This document shows positions 14,914 to 22,984 of a stretch of 64,000 nt of DNA, piece after piece. The notes under the pieces are model-generated. The model did not search any database and was not told where the DNA came from. It was given only the letters and a program-made list of their open reading frames with translations. The stretch is taken from contig NZ_BASE01000044.1 in NCBI RefSeq assembly GCF_000813125.1, positions 62,001 through 126,000 of the forward strand. Reading direction: 5' to 3'. A program made the translations under genes and the position numbers. Source of the stretch: Mesobacillus selenatarsenatis SF-1 (GTDB taxonomy: Bacteria; Bacillota; Bacilli; Bacillales; Cytobacillaceae). Numbering within the stretch: position 1 is the first letter of the stretch; each line of letters starts with the position of its first letter.

Positions 14914-15822
14914 TTACTCTTCTCTGTTAGGATATGAATAATGGTAGGTTATTTCTTTTTCTTTTAATGAAATTTCAACTATTTCTGTACCATCTGTGGA
15001 TTCTAATGTGTATGATGAACCGCCACCCTTGATCTGCTTCCAAATCCCAGTTGATTTGATTTTTTCGATATAATCTTTAAACTGTTGCGGTACCCCTTGC
15101 TCCCATACATATTTTTCTTTATCACCTATTAACTCTACTGGTCTTAATCCAACAGGATAAGGGAGACTTCCGTAGCCATGGGTAACATAAAGCTGCTCAT
15201 CATGTCGATATGGTTTAGGTTTGATAACATCAAGTGATGAAATGACCTGGAAAATTTCAGAATATTCAAGTTTTGGGTAATCGAAACTGAAATGCATTGT
15301 TTCTTTTCCGGCTTCGACGAAGAAATGGTACCGGAGGCTAACATCCATCATTTTGACGTGTTCGATATATAATGATGTTGGATAAGGAAAGTTCACCATC
15401 TCTTTTGCCATATTCATAGCGCTCGTATTTATGATTTTATTCTTCTCTCCATCAGTTACAAACTCAGCCATTCCTACTTGTTCAAGGTTGCCTTTTTCAA
15501 AAAAGGCATAACCCTCCTCGTTCTTTTCGCTATATATGCTTTCTAAATCCCAATTGAGACTGAGTTCATTAACTGCTTGCGATTGTCCTGACCCATTTGG
15601 AGATTGATATTGTTGTTGTAACTGGATGAGCAGACCTGCCGAGATGATTACAAATAGTGCTGTTAATACAACATTTTTCAACTCGAATATTCGACGTTTT
15701 ACATTTAATCCAGCTTGTGCACGAATCGATGACCTGATCTTACTTCTCATCCTGTCTTTTTCATCTTCTGCTGGGGTAAATGATCTTAGGACAGTCCAAT
15801 TTCTATCAGAAGGTTTTCTCAA
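14914..15822 (-). CDS. Putative anti-sigma factor partnered with an ECF sigma factor
   Basis: 302 residues from a TTG at 15822 (AAGGGAG upstream); the frame could also begin further upstream inside the sigma gene. The N-terminal ~60 residues are basic and cytoplasmic, one membrane segment lies at about 50-70 (V-V-L-T-A-L-F-V-I-I-S-A-G-L-L-I), and the remainder is extracytoplasmic. It overlaps the 3' end of the ECF sigma gene by 17 bp, the classical sigma/anti-sigma arrangement. It has no zinc-binding HxxxCxxC motif, so the mechanism may differ from ZAS proteins. Function inferred mostly from context. Confidence 0.65.
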   Translation of the reverse strand: MRKPSDRNWTVLRSFTPAEDEKDRMRSKIRSSIRAQAGLNVKRRIFELKNVVLTALFVIISAGLLIQLQQQYQSPNGSGQSQAVNELSLNWDLESIYSEKNEEGYAFFEKGNLEQVGMAEFVTDGEKNKIINTSAMNMAKEMVNFPYPTSLYIEHVKMMDVSLRYHFFVEAGKETMHFSFDYPKLEYSEIFQVISSLDVIKPKPYRHDEQLYVTHGYGSLPYPVGLRPVELIGDKEKYVWEQGVPQQFKDYIEKIKSTGIWKQIKGGGSSYTLESTDGTEIVEISLKEKEITYHYSYPNREE

Positions 15823-16312
15823 AATATTCACTCCCTTCCAATACATCCATTTTTTTTAATGCAGCTAAGCCCCTAGACAAAGTCTTTCTGATTTTTGATT
15901 CCGACCAACCCAGGATTTCAGAGATTTCCTTGGTGGAACACTCTTCAACCTTCTTCAAAGTAATCACAAGCCGGTAGTCTGGTTTAAGCTGCTGGATTGC
16001 TTCTAGTGTTCTCTCTATTGTTTCTCTGTGTTCAATATACTGTTCAATGTTAAAAGGCGACTGGATCTCTGGGTCATTAGCAAATAATGAAAAAACCCTC
16101 TTTCTTTTTCTCCTGCGTATTTCATCTATTACGAGATGCTTTGCTATACTAAAAAGCCAGGTTCTCACATTCGTTCTATTTTCGAATTTCTCATAGGACG
16201 TAAAGGCCCGCAAAAAAGTGTCATGTATCAAGTCCTCGCAGCATTGACGGTCTCCCATCATGTAAAAAATAAACCGGTAAATATCTTTATAATATATCTC
16301 ATACCATTCCAT
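15806..16312 (-). CDS. ECF-type RNA polymerase sigma factor (SigX-like)
   Basis: 168 residues from the ATG at 16312 (AAGGA upstream); a GTG at 16351 would add 13 residues. Sigma region 2 contains D-I-Y-R-F-I-F-Y-M-M-G-D...E-D-L-I-H-D-T-F-L-R-A and R-T-W-L-F-S-I-A-K-H; region 4 contains the helix-turn-helix S-T-K-E-I-S-E-I-L-G-W-S-E-S-K-I-R-K-T. It would direct core polymerase to stress or envelope promoters. Its gene overlaps the putative anti-sigma gene downstream. Its regulon cannot be told from this window. Confidence 0.88.
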   Translation of the reverse strand: MEWYEIYYKDIYRFIFYMMGDRQCCEDLIHDTFLRAFTSYEKFENRTNVRTWLFSIAKHLVIDEIRRRKRKRVFSLFANDPEIQSPFNIEQYIEHRETIERTLEAIQQLKPDYRLVITLKKVEECSTKEISEILGWSESKIRKTLSRGLAALKKMDVLEGSEYFEKTF

Positions 16313-16429
16313 TATCTGTTGTTCCTTAAATTTATCGTTTATTTCCCCCACCTCATTTCCGCCATCTATACGATAAGTCGAAACAGAATGAAAAGTGTGA
16401 CACAATTTTGCTCTGTTTCCATTATAAAG

Positions 16430-16465
16430 TAAAAATGAGCCCTCATCTTATTTAGATAAGGACTC
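16430..16465 (-). terminator. Terminator of the OsmC-family gene
   Basis: A 12-bp imperfect stem (GAGCCCTCATCT with AGATAAGGACTC), followed on the minus strand by ATTTTTAC. Confidence 0.65.
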
Positions 16466-16471
16466 ACTTTA

Positions 16472-16942
16472 TTAGTATTCTTCGATTTGCCAAGTATGGG
16501 TGAACTGGATACAGCCTCTTAATGTTTGTGCAACCGGGCATCCCCGTTCAAAAACAGTCAATGCTCTTTCGGCAGCTTCACTTTTTCCGGCAGGGACCTT
16601 CAATTCATAGTGACAGCTAATTTTCGTAATTTTAAGGACTCCTTCCGGTGCTTCAATTGTTCCTTGGACTTTAGCCATGACTTTATCAGGAGAAGTTGGT
16701 ATTTTACGCGCCTCCAGCGCGCCAGATAGGGTTCCTACCAGTCAGCCGCCTGCTGCAGAAACAATATAATCAAGCGTTGACGGATATTCTACCTCTGGAT
16801 TTACACCATAGAACTGCTTTACTCCGCCATGGACTCCAAAAACCAAAGGCTCACTAAAACCGCCAATATAAGCCTCTCTTATCTTATTAGGGGTATCTTT
16901 TTGAATCACTGTTATCTTCGTTAAGGCGATTGGCTCAGACAA
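16472..16942 (-). CDS. OsmC-family peroxiredoxin-like protein with in-frame UGA (predicted selenocysteine at residue 67)
   Basis: Read through the TGA at 16742-16744, this frame gives 156 residues of normal OsmC length. The TGA sits at S-A-A-G-G-U-L-V-G-T-L, exactly where OsmC/Ohr proteins carry the peroxidatic cysteine at the start of the long helix; the resolving cysteine is present as C135 in R-G-C-P-V-A-Q. OsmC-type enzymes reduce (organic) hydroperoxides with thiols. No other stop interrupts the frame and both halves continue the same fold. A SECIS-like hairpin starts 20 nt after the TGA. Start TTG at 16942 with AAGGAGGG upstream. selB lies 8.4 kb away. The alternative is a nonsense mutation, but the exact position and the hairpin argue against it. 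Confidence 0.82.
16707..16721 (-). promoter_or_regulatory. Candidate bacterial SECIS hairpin in the OsmC-family gene
   Basis: On the minus strand CGCGC pairs with GCGCG around the loop TGGAG; the loop begins 26 nt after the UGA and has G in its second position, matching the known bacterial SECIS rules (short GC stem, apical loop with early G, 16-37 nt from the UGA). Confidence 0.65.
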
Positions 16943-17144
16943 TTATACAATCCCTCCTTAGTTTTGTAACTCCAACATATAAGAAACCTTGCAGATTAGC
17001 AAACAATTGCCTGCAGGTTTTATAAATAGGCAGCCCGAATTCACTAATCTATGATATAAGCTGATGCTCGTCCGATATTTTTACATATGATGTTGTTGTA
17101 AGGTTCGGATCTTACCTATCTTCTAAACGGAAGGAGGTGGAGAG

Positions 17145-17282
17145 ATGTTAATCACTGCGATTGTTGTTCTTTTGCTGGCTCTTGCTTTAGTCGTTGCGAT
17201 TTTGTTGGGTCAGGATGCTTTAGCTGATGTCCTTTACAATTGCATCGGTGAAGTAATTGCTGTCGAAAACGGTGCTGCTTAA
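17145..17282 (+). CDS. Small hydrophobic membrane peptide, 45 residues
   Basis: M-L-I-T-A-I-V-V-L-L-L-A-L-A-L-V-V-A-I-L-L-G forms one long membrane helix, followed by an acidic tail ending ..E-V-I-A-V-E-N-G-A-A. AAGGAGGTGG lies directly upstream of the ATG, one of the strongest ribosome sites in the window, so I take it as real. Two hairpins fill the 100-nt gap before the coiled-coil gene downstream. Function unknown. Confidence 0.65.
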   Translation: MLITAIVVLLLALALVVAILLGQDALADVLYNCIGEVIAVENGAA

Positions 17283-17288
17283 TCTCTT

Positions 17289-17353
17289 TGTAAGATTGGA
17301 AACTTGATGTTCCTTACAGTCTCTCCGGCTATACCGGTATATGCCGGGGAGAT
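17289..17353 (+). other. Two hairpins between the small hydrophobic gene and the coiled-coil gene
   Basis: TGTAAG...TTACA with an inner GGAA/TTCC, then TCTCTCCGGC / GCCGGGGAGA around TATACCGGTATA. No T-run follows, so they are more likely RNA-processing or stability elements than a terminator. Confidence 0.35.
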
Positions 17354-17382
17354 CTTACTAAAAGATAGAAAGGAAGTATTAA

Positions 17383-17811
17383 ATGAATGAAAATGAAGTA
17401 AAGCCATATATTGACCGTCTAAAAAAAGATCCGTCATTAAATGAAATACTTAATTTTACAGAAGCAATCCTCAAGAAATTACCAGAAAACGAGAAAGCAA
17501 CCGATAATATTGAAGCACCAAAAGATAATCAATTGAATGCAGAAACACTTAACTCCCTGGTGACTGCTGCACAAGGCTTTATAAATCCAACTACTTTATC
17601 ATTGCTTTCAAGGACTTTAAATCAGTCAGAAATTAAAGAAAAGGATTCTGACACTACAAGCTTAAAACATAAAGTCGAACAACTTTCAGCTGAATTGAGC
17701 GAAGTAAAAGAGGAATTAAATCAAACCAAGATTCAGTTAACAGAAAAAAATCAACGTTTGGAAGAACTAGAGACAACTGTCCAATATCTAAAACGCCGGA
17801 GGAGGAGGTAA
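17383..17811 (+). CDS. Hypothetical coiled-coil protein
   Basis: 142 residues. The N-terminal ~80 residues are helical and acidic; residues about 92-138 form a heptad coiled coil (L-K-H-K-V-E-Q-L-S-A-E-L ... L-E-E-L-E-T-T-V-Q-Y-L), and the protein ends in a run of arginines (K-R-R-R-R-R). AAAGGAAG precedes the ATG and a strong terminator follows. Together with the hydrophobic peptide upstream it may form a two-gene unit. Function unknown. Confidence 0.65.
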   Translation: MNENEVKPYIDRLKKDPSLNEILNFTEAILKKLPENEKATDNIEAPKDNQLNAETLNSLVTAAQGFINPTTLSLLSRTLNQSEIKEKDSDTTSLKHKVEQLSAELSEVKEELNQTKIQLTEKNQRLEELETTVQYLKRRRRR

Positions 17812-17815
17812 GTAA

Positions 17816-17858
17816 AAATAGAGTCCTTCATTTTCAATATGAAGAACTCTATTTTTTT
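17816..17858 (+). terminator. Terminator of the coiled-coil gene
   Basis: AATAGAGTCCTTCAT pairs with ATGAAGAACTCTATT (one mismatch) followed by TTTTTT. Confidence 0.85.
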
Positions 17859-17910
17859 CAGCTTTTCTTCATCGATTGCATAAGGTGCTTATGTAACCTT
17901 AAAACGCCTC

Positions 17911-18525
17911 TTAACGGTTAAAAAGAAGTACCGCCAAATAAATGGCTGTTCCCCAGATAATCATAGCGGATACCTTATTCATGATAATGAGAAAACCATT
18001 TGATTTTCCTAACCTCCCCACTTGCCGGCCAACAAAGGCAAGTGCAAAAAACCAAATCCAGGATGTTAATATACAGGCCAGCGCAAATATAATTTTCGCC
18101 GGTCCTGCATAGTTCAGCGAACTTGTTCCTATCACTCCGATAGTATCCATGATCGCATGCGGATTTAGCAAGGAAACCGAGGCTGCAAAGGTTATTTGTT
18201 TTTTTGGGGAAAAAGCCTCCTGTTGAGCTGATATTTCAGAGGTTGTACTTTTCCAGGATAAATAACCCATGTAAATTAAAAACAGTATTCCTGCTGATAA
18301 TAGCAATGTTTTTAGCCAGGCAACCTGCAATACGATGACCGATATTCCCAACACAGCCAAAGTGATCAAGAGTGTGTCACTTATCGAAGCAGTCAGGATA
18401 ACCGGCAATACCCTCCTATATTTTTTGTGCATTGATCCCTGATTGAAAACAAATACATTTTGGACCCCTAATGGCAGGATCAAACCGAATGCAAGGATTA
18501 ATCCATGAATACCTGCAGCTAGCAT
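17911..18525 (-). CDS. LysE family amino-acid exporter
   Basis: 204 residues, about six membrane segments. The N-terminal G-L-I-L-A-F-G-L-I-L-P-L-G-V-Q-N-V-F-V-F matches the LysE signature (P-L-G..N). The family exports basic or other amino acids by proton exchange. The ATG at 18525 has GGAGGGAAAG upstream, favoured over the upstream in-frame starts. Monocistronic; the substrate is not determinable. Confidence 0.85.
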   Translation of the reverse strand: MLAAGIHGLILAFGLILPLGVQNVFVFNQGSMHKKYRRVLPVILTASISDTLLITLAVLGISVIVLQVAWLKTLLLSAGILFLIYMGYLSWKSTTSEISAQQEAFSPKKQITFAASVSLLNPHAIMDTIGVIGTSSLNYAGPAKIIFALACILTSWIWFFALAFVGRQVGRLGKSNGFLIIMNKVSAMIIWGTAIYLAVLLFNR

Positions 18526-18700
18526 ACGTCTTTCCCTCCATATAACCACCTAGCTATTTAGAATTAGCCATCATCAAATTCTTTTAATAAGCTGGCAAAT
18601 GAATTTTCAAATCATTAATTATTACAAACCACAAAAATTTTCGAAGGAAAATACTAGATATTAGAGAAATATAACATATTAAGAGTTGGAGGTATTAAGT

Positions 18701-19441
18701 TTGAACAATGACACACTATTAATCAATAAAAAGAGCTGGGATGTGGTCGCTCCTCGATTTTATGGAAGAACGGCACTGCCCGAGTACGGTCCCTTTGCTC
18801 CTGAGGAAACTAAGCTTAACCTGTTTGAGAACGTAAGCGGAAAAAAAATTCTCGATATTGGTTGTGGAAGCGGCCACTCTTTGAAGTACATGAACGACAA
18901 TGGCGCTGCTGAACTGTGGGGGTTGGATCTTTCACACTCACAAATTTCAGCGGCAAAGGAATTACTAAAAGATGCAAAGGTTCAATTATTCCAATCACCT
19001 ATGGAACTGGATCCTGGCTTGCCCCATGCCTATTTTGATGTTGTCTACTCGATTTTCGCTCTTGGTTGGACGACGAACCTGGAACAGACACTTAAGAATG
19101 TCTATCAATATTTAAAGCCAGGCGGAACATTCATTTTCAGCTGGGAACATCCATTATTTAGCCGGATCCAAAATACAGAGGATGGCCTGTTGTTTAATAA
19201 ATCCTACCATGAAGAAGGCCCCTATGATCATCAGGCATGGAACCACCCTGCCATCATGCAGCAGTATAAAGTAAGTACATACATCAATTCACTAGTCGAT
19301 ACAGGTTTTAAGATTGTGAAAATGGTGGAAGACGTTAGAATCAACGAGGAATTAATAAACCGGGATCATAACAGATGGTATAACCGCCCTAAAGTTGAGT
19401 CAGTACCGACGACGATTATTATCAAATGCGAAAAATTATAG
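18701..19441 (+). CDS. Class I SAM-dependent methyltransferase
   Basis: 246 residues from a TTG at 18701 (GGAGG 8 bases upstream). Motif I is K-I-L-D-I-G-C-G-S-G-H-S, motif II L-W-G-L-D-L-S-H-S, and post-motif Y-F-D-V-V-Y-S-I-F-A-L; the methyltransferase-11 fold is complete. The substrate is unknown; similar proteins modify small molecules. Single gene ending at a strong terminator. Confidence 0.85.
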   Translation: MNNDTLLINKKSWDVVAPRFYGRTALPEYGPFAPEETKLNLFENVSGKKILDIGCGSGHSLKYMNDNGAAELWGLDLSHSQISAAKELLKDAKVQLFQSPMELDPGLPHAYFDVVYSIFALGWTTNLEQTLKNVYQYLKPGGTFIFSWEHPLFSRIQNTEDGLLFNKSYHEEGPYDHQAWNHPAIMQQYKVSTYINSLVDTGFKIVKMVEDVRINEELINRDHNRWYNRPKVESVPTTIIIKCEKL

Positions 19442-19448
19442 AAGAACA

Positions 19449-19477
19449 AAAAAGGACTTAGGAATAAGTCCTTTTTT
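19449..19477. terminator. Terminator after the methyltransferase gene
   Basis: AAAAAGGACTTA pairs with TAAGTCCTTTTT, symmetrical A and T tails. Confidence 0.85.
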
Positions 19478-19479
19478 GA

Positions 19480-19593
19480 TTAGTCTTTAATCAGTTTCTG
19501 TGAGATAAAGGCAACAGCTAAAGTAACAATGAAAGCAAAAATACCGTAGTAGAATCCATTTTCCCAATCGAACATATTACGCACAAACGTCAT
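19480..19593 (-). CDS. Small membrane protein, possibly frameshifted at a run of nine A
   Basis: The frame from the ATG at 19593 reads M-T-F-V-R-N-M-F-D-W-E-N-G-F-Y-Y-G-I-F, then one membrane segment and S-Q-K-L-I-K-D (37 residues). The same frame stays protein-like upstream for about 18 more residues, with another membrane segment (R-Q-T-L-L-T-G-F-L-V-A-T-I), but there it meets no start codon. A GTG overlapping the stop of the Nudix gene would serve if the A9 run (19641-19649 region) were one base different. It is either a real frameshift, polymerase slippage at the A-run, or an internal start. Confidence 0.45.
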   Translation of the reverse strand: MTFVRNMFDWENGFYYGIFAFIVTLAVAFISQKLIKD

Positions 19594-19648
19594 GATTGTA
19601 GCGACCAAAAAACCTGTGAGTAGTGTCTGACGAAAGTTAATTTTTTTT

Positions 19649-20119
19649 TCACTTTTTATCTCTCAACTTTAATAGACTAACATAGTCTAATATTGCCAAA
19701 TCTACCTGATCGATGTGTATAGTTTCTTTTAAATCCCAAAGTCTTATTTCGGTCATTTCTACGTTCTCTTGGAAAGGGAGTAAAGAATCAACTGACGAGT
19801 AATATATCGGATTAAACTTTTCAGTTTCATTTTGGAGATTCCTCACCCTTGCCAATCCAATAAATTCAAGGTCTTCAACAAACTGTCCAGTTTCTTCAAG
19901 CAGTTCTCTTTGAGCGCACTCCAAAGGTGTTTCACCTTTCTCCCTTTTGCCAGCCGGTACTTCCCATTGTTGCCTCAAGCTATTAAAACCTAGGAGATAA
20001 CCGCCCTTTATCTCGATTATCGCATGAGAGCCTGCCAGCGGGTGATACTTGTTCATTTCCATTTCATTCATTTCGATGAAATCAATTAATTCAAATCCAT
20101 TATTTTGCCTGGTGATCAT
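19649..20119 (-). CDS. Nudix hydrolase (ADP-ribose pyrophosphatase-like)
   Basis: 156 residues from the ATG at 20119 (AAGGACGG upstream), overlapping the HIT gene by 20 bp. The Nudix box is G-K-R-E-K-G-E-T-P...A-Q-R-E-L-L-E-E-T-G (GX5EX7REUXEEXGU). The N-terminal dimerisation region and W-E-V-P-A-G resemble ADP-ribose/NDP-sugar hydrolases. Third in a tail of genes transcribed from 21722 downward. Exact substrate unknown. Confidence 0.85.
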   Translation of the reverse strand: MITRQNNGFELIDFIEMNEMEMNKYHPLAGSHAIIEIKGGYLLGFNSLRQQWEVPAGKREKGETPLECAQRELLEETGQFVEDLEFIGLARVRNLQNETEKFNPIYYSSVDSLLPFQENVEMTEIRLWDLKETIHIDQVDLAILDYVSLLKLRDKK

Positions 20120-20483
20120 GAAGCAACCGTCCTTGTTCGTCACGAACCCTTGCACCAAAATGGACATGCCAGTGCATATGCTTATTGCTTTGGTAGTTTC
20201 CAATGTTAGTCGAAATCGTGCAGGCCCCATAATCCTTTTCAAGCTTAGAGGCAATCTGCTTCACAACTTGAAGCACATCAATCAAAATTTCATTTTCCTC
20301 ACTGGATACTGTTAAAAAGGATAAAATATGTTTTTTGGGAATGATAATAATATGTACCTCATAATATGGCCGAGTGTGATGAAACGCGAGAGTCTGCTCC
20401 GTTTCAAATACCTTTTCAACCGGGGTTTTACCAGATAATACTTCATCACAATAGAAATCTTCCCATCTTTGTTCAGCGATCAT
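20100..20483 (-). CDS. HIT family nucleotide-binding hydrolase
   Basis: 127 residues from the ATG at 20483 (GAGGTG upstream). The catalytic histidine triad is H-M-H-W-H-V-H-F (HxHxH), near residue 110. HIT enzymes hydrolyse or transfer nucleotidyl groups (for example AMP from adenylated adducts). It sits between two Nudix genes, suggesting a nucleotide clean-up role. Confidence 0.88.
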   Translation of the reverse strand: MIAEQRWEDFYCDEVLSGKTPVEKVFETEQTLAFHHTRPYYEVHIIIIPKKHILSFLTVSSEENEILIDVLQVVKQIASKLEKDYGACTISTNIGNYQSNKHMHWHVHFGARVRDEQGRLLHDHQAK

Positions 20484-20544
20484 TTGAACACCTCTTTTAA
20501 TTGCCTTTCTCGACTTCGGGACAATGAGCCACAAATCGTTTTCA

Positions 20545-21009
20545 CTATTCTATGGCGTTATTTTGAAGATAATGTTTTATATAATCCATGTAACTTTTTT
20601 GCAAGTCTTCAGGCAATTGATCCAAGCTAAAGAATTGAAGATCGATTGATTCAAGTTCATCTATCTCTAGTTCCCCGACATATTCATTTGTGGAATAGAC
20701 TGTAGTCACTGAGTAGAGTTCGTCGCCATTGGCTACTTTTAAATAATATTCAGCACCTGATATTACGCCCTCAAGCTTCAGTTCTCCAATGTCGAGTCCC
20801 GTTTCTTCTTTTACTTCCCTTCTTGCAGTTTCTTCGAGGCTCTCTCCTAGTTCCATTAATCCTCCTGGAAGACCCCAGCCCCCGTCACTTCTATGCTGAA
20901 GAAGTAATTGACCTTTATTGTTAAAAACAAGCACAACAGCTCCTGGCAAAATAAGCGGCCTGTGACCCACTAGTTTTCTTAACTCTCTGATATATCCCAA
21001 CTCATTCAC
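20545..21009 (-). CDS. Nudix hydrolase
   Basis: 154 residues. Nudix box G-G-L-M-E-L-G-E-S-L-E-E-T-A-R-R-E-V-K-E-E-T-G-L (GX5EX7REUXEEXGU) with the preceding W-G-L-P-G-G. Its ATG overlaps the stop of the upstream methyltransferase by 4 bp, showing translational coupling. Substrate not determinable. Confidence 0.9.
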   Translation of the reverse strand: MNELGYIRELRKLVGHRPLILPGAVVLVFNNKGQLLLQHRSDGGWGLPGGLMELGESLEETARREVKEETGLDIGELKLEGVISGAEYYLKVANGDELYSVTTVYSTNEYVGELEIDELESIDLQFFSLDQLPEDLQKSYMDYIKHYLQNNAIE

Positions 21010-21722
21010 TCCATTGTTTCTTTTTTGAATAATGCAGCTAATAGTGCAGATGTTCCAAATTGGGAAGATTCAGGTCCCTTGTCCCTCATTTTTCGGATTT
21101 CAACTGCATTAAAGTCGTGAAAAATCTCCTTAAGTTTTTCTTCCGTAAAACCTAAACCGCCTCTCATGCTTCTACCTCTATAGACCTCCCAATCGGAAAT
21201 AGCGGCTCCGCCAAGCTCTCCTCCCAGAACAAAACAAGTTAGCGCGAAGAAACCACCAGGCTTTAAAGCTCTCTTTACCAGCTCAATATAACTCATTCTC
21301 CTATGAGGAGGGATATGATGAAAGCAGCCAGAATCATACACAAGATCGTATGTACCTTCTTCAATATCCAAATCAAAAATATTGCTTTGAATAAAATTCA
21401 CGTGAACCCCTTGTTCTTTTGCCCTCTCTTCAGCCCATCCCAATCCTTCTTCTGATTGGTCGACAGCATCCACATGAAAGTCATTCCTGGACAGATAAAT
21501 TGCATTCCTTCCTGGTCCACAGCCTAATTCCAACGCTTTTCCCGCCTTAATTCTCTCCGTTTCAACATATTCCACTAAGTTCTCATCGGGATGATTTTCA
21601 AAAAAAGGTACTCTTCTTTCTCGATCAGAATAAAAATTATCCCAATTGAATTCACTCTCTTCTTTCAGAAGATGGTCTAACATTGTTAATAAATCCTCAT
21701 AGCTTTGTATTGTTTCTTTCAT
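21006..21722 (-). CDS. Class I SAM-dependent methyltransferase
   Basis: 238 residues. Motif I A-L-E-L-G-C-G-P-G-R-N-A, then V-D-A-V-D-Q-S-E-E-G, Y-D-L-V-Y-D-S-G-C-F-H-H-I-P, and ..L-K-P-G-G-F-F-A-L. The S-G-C-F-H-H stretch is shared with thiopurine/tellurite-type (TPMT/TehB-like) methyltransferases. First gene of the coupled methyltransferase-Nudix-HIT-Nudix run. Substrate unknown. Confidence 0.85.
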   Translation of the reverse strand: MKETIQSYEDLLTMLDHLLKEESEFNWDNFYSDRERRVPFFENHPDENLVEYVETERIKAGKALELGCGPGRNAIYLSRNDFHVDAVDQSEEGLGWAEERAKEQGVHVNFIQSNIFDLDIEEGTYDLVYDSGCFHHIPPHRRMSYIELVKRALKPGGFFALTCFVLGGELGGAAISDWEVYRGRSMRGGLGFTEEKLKEIFHDFNAVEIRKMRDKGPESSQFGTSALLAALFKKETME

Positions 21723-21747
21723 AAATACCTCCCAAAGACTCTCTGAT

Positions 21748-22869
21748 TTACCCTCTCACAGGTGATATAAGGTGTAAGTGACGCTTGTTGCTGTTCGGTT
21801 TGATCAATATTGGTCTCATTGATCCGGTGAAGTTCAACTTAACCTCTTCTTCCGTAAAAGCTTTTAATGCCTCAATTAAAAATGTGCTGTTCAACGATAG
21901 GGACAATTCCTTTTCACCATGTAATTCAATGATTTGCTGTATTTCTTCAATATTGCCCAAATCCGGAGAATATGAAGATATTTTAAGGGTGCTTCCATGC
22001 ATCAATTCCAATTTAACGTTGTTGTTCCTTGATTCCCGGTTAAATAAACTGGCTCGATCGATTCCCTTCAATAGTTTGGAAGTTTGGACCGTAATCATTG
22101 TCTTTGGATGTGCTGGAATGAGACTATCAAGATCCGGATAGTTCCCTTCAATTAGTCTTGTGTACATTGCAAGATTAAGAGCTTTAAAGACAAGATAGTT
22201 CTCACTTACATAAACAGTAATCATATCTACTGAATCGTTGAACAATCTCATGAAATCTTTAACTGATGCTAGCGGCAAAATATAGGAGCCTTCAATGTCA
22301 GTTTCAATATCGCATTCTCTCAGTGCTAATCTGTGGGAATTAGTTGCTGCACATTTGATTTTGTTATCCTGAAAGGTGACCAGCAATCCGGTTAGCACGG
22401 TTCGTGTATCTGAGGAAGAAGCAGCAAACGCCGTTTGGCTCAAAATCTCATTTAAAAGACTGCCAGGTATTTGAACACTGTTATTAAGGTTGAGGACAGG
22501 AAGCTTAGGATATGTCTCTACGTCAAAACAACTTAACACTACAGAGATTTCGTCAGTCTTTATTGATAGCTTATGTCGATCCATTAACTCAACTGTAAGT
22601 TCCTCTGGAAGCTTCTTCACCAAATCAACTAAATGTTTTGCCGGTGCCACAACACTTCCTGTTTCATAAATAGTCAACATTTTGTCAGTCCCAATCGGAA
22701 TTGTCCTTTCAATGAAAAATAAGTGGTTACAGACGATCAGGGTTAATCCTTCAGTGTGGGCTGTAATTTTAATACCGCTCATGATATGCGGTTCTGCTTT
22801 TGCTGAAATACTCCTGCTTAAATCGGATAAAGCCTCATAAAAACAGCCTTTATCAATGTTAAATTTCAT
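21748..22869 (-). CDS. Second DNA polymerase III beta-clamp (DnaN paralogue)
   Basis: 373 residues from the ATG at 22869 (AAAGGACAAAGG upstream), the size of a normal beta clamp. It has three repeated clamp domains and family landmarks: G-S-V-V-A-P-A-K-H-L...K-K-L-P, A-A-T-N-S-H-R-L-A-L-R-E, L-I-E-G-N-Y-P-D-L-D, and the C-terminal ..M-R-P-I-L-I-K-P..H-L-I-S-P-V-R-G replacing the usual L-I-L-P-V-R-T. It is surrounded by metabolic genes, not by dnaA or recF, so it is unlikely to be the main dnaN. Bacillus cereus-group genomes carry similar second clamps. Role uncertain (repair polymerase or sporulation replication are possibilities). Confidence 0.85.
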   Translation of the reverse strand: MKFNIDKGCFYEALSDLSRSISAKAEPHIMSGIKITAHTEGLTLIVCNHLFFIERTIPIGTDKMLTIYETGSVVAPAKHLVDLVKKLPEELTVELMDRHKLSIKTDEISVVLSCFDVETYPKLPVLNLNNSVQIPGSLLNEILSQTAFAASSSDTRTVLTGLLVTFQDNKIKCAATNSHRLALRECDIETDIEGSYILPLASVKDFMRLFNDSVDMITVYVSENYLVFKALNLAMYTRLIEGNYPDLDSLIPAHPKTMITVQTSKLLKGIDRASLFNRESRNNNVKLELMHGSTLKISSYSPDLGNIEEIQQIIELHGEKELSLSLNSTFLIEALKAFTEEEVKLNFTGSMRPILIKPNSNKRHLHLISPVRG

Positions 22870-22937
22870 GGCCTTTGTCCTTTCAATTTTCCTCTGTAAT
22901 AAATTCGACAAATCCTTGGAAAATCCTTGTAAAAATA

Positions 22938-22970
22938 GAAAAAAGCGACCTTCTTTTCAGAAGAATCGCT
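22938..22970 (-). terminator. Terminator of the TehB-like methyltransferase gene
   Basis: AGCGATTCTTC pairs with GAAGGTCGCT (one mismatch), followed on the minus strand by TTTTT. Confidence 0.75.
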
Positions 22971-22984
22971 GAATATACAAAGCT

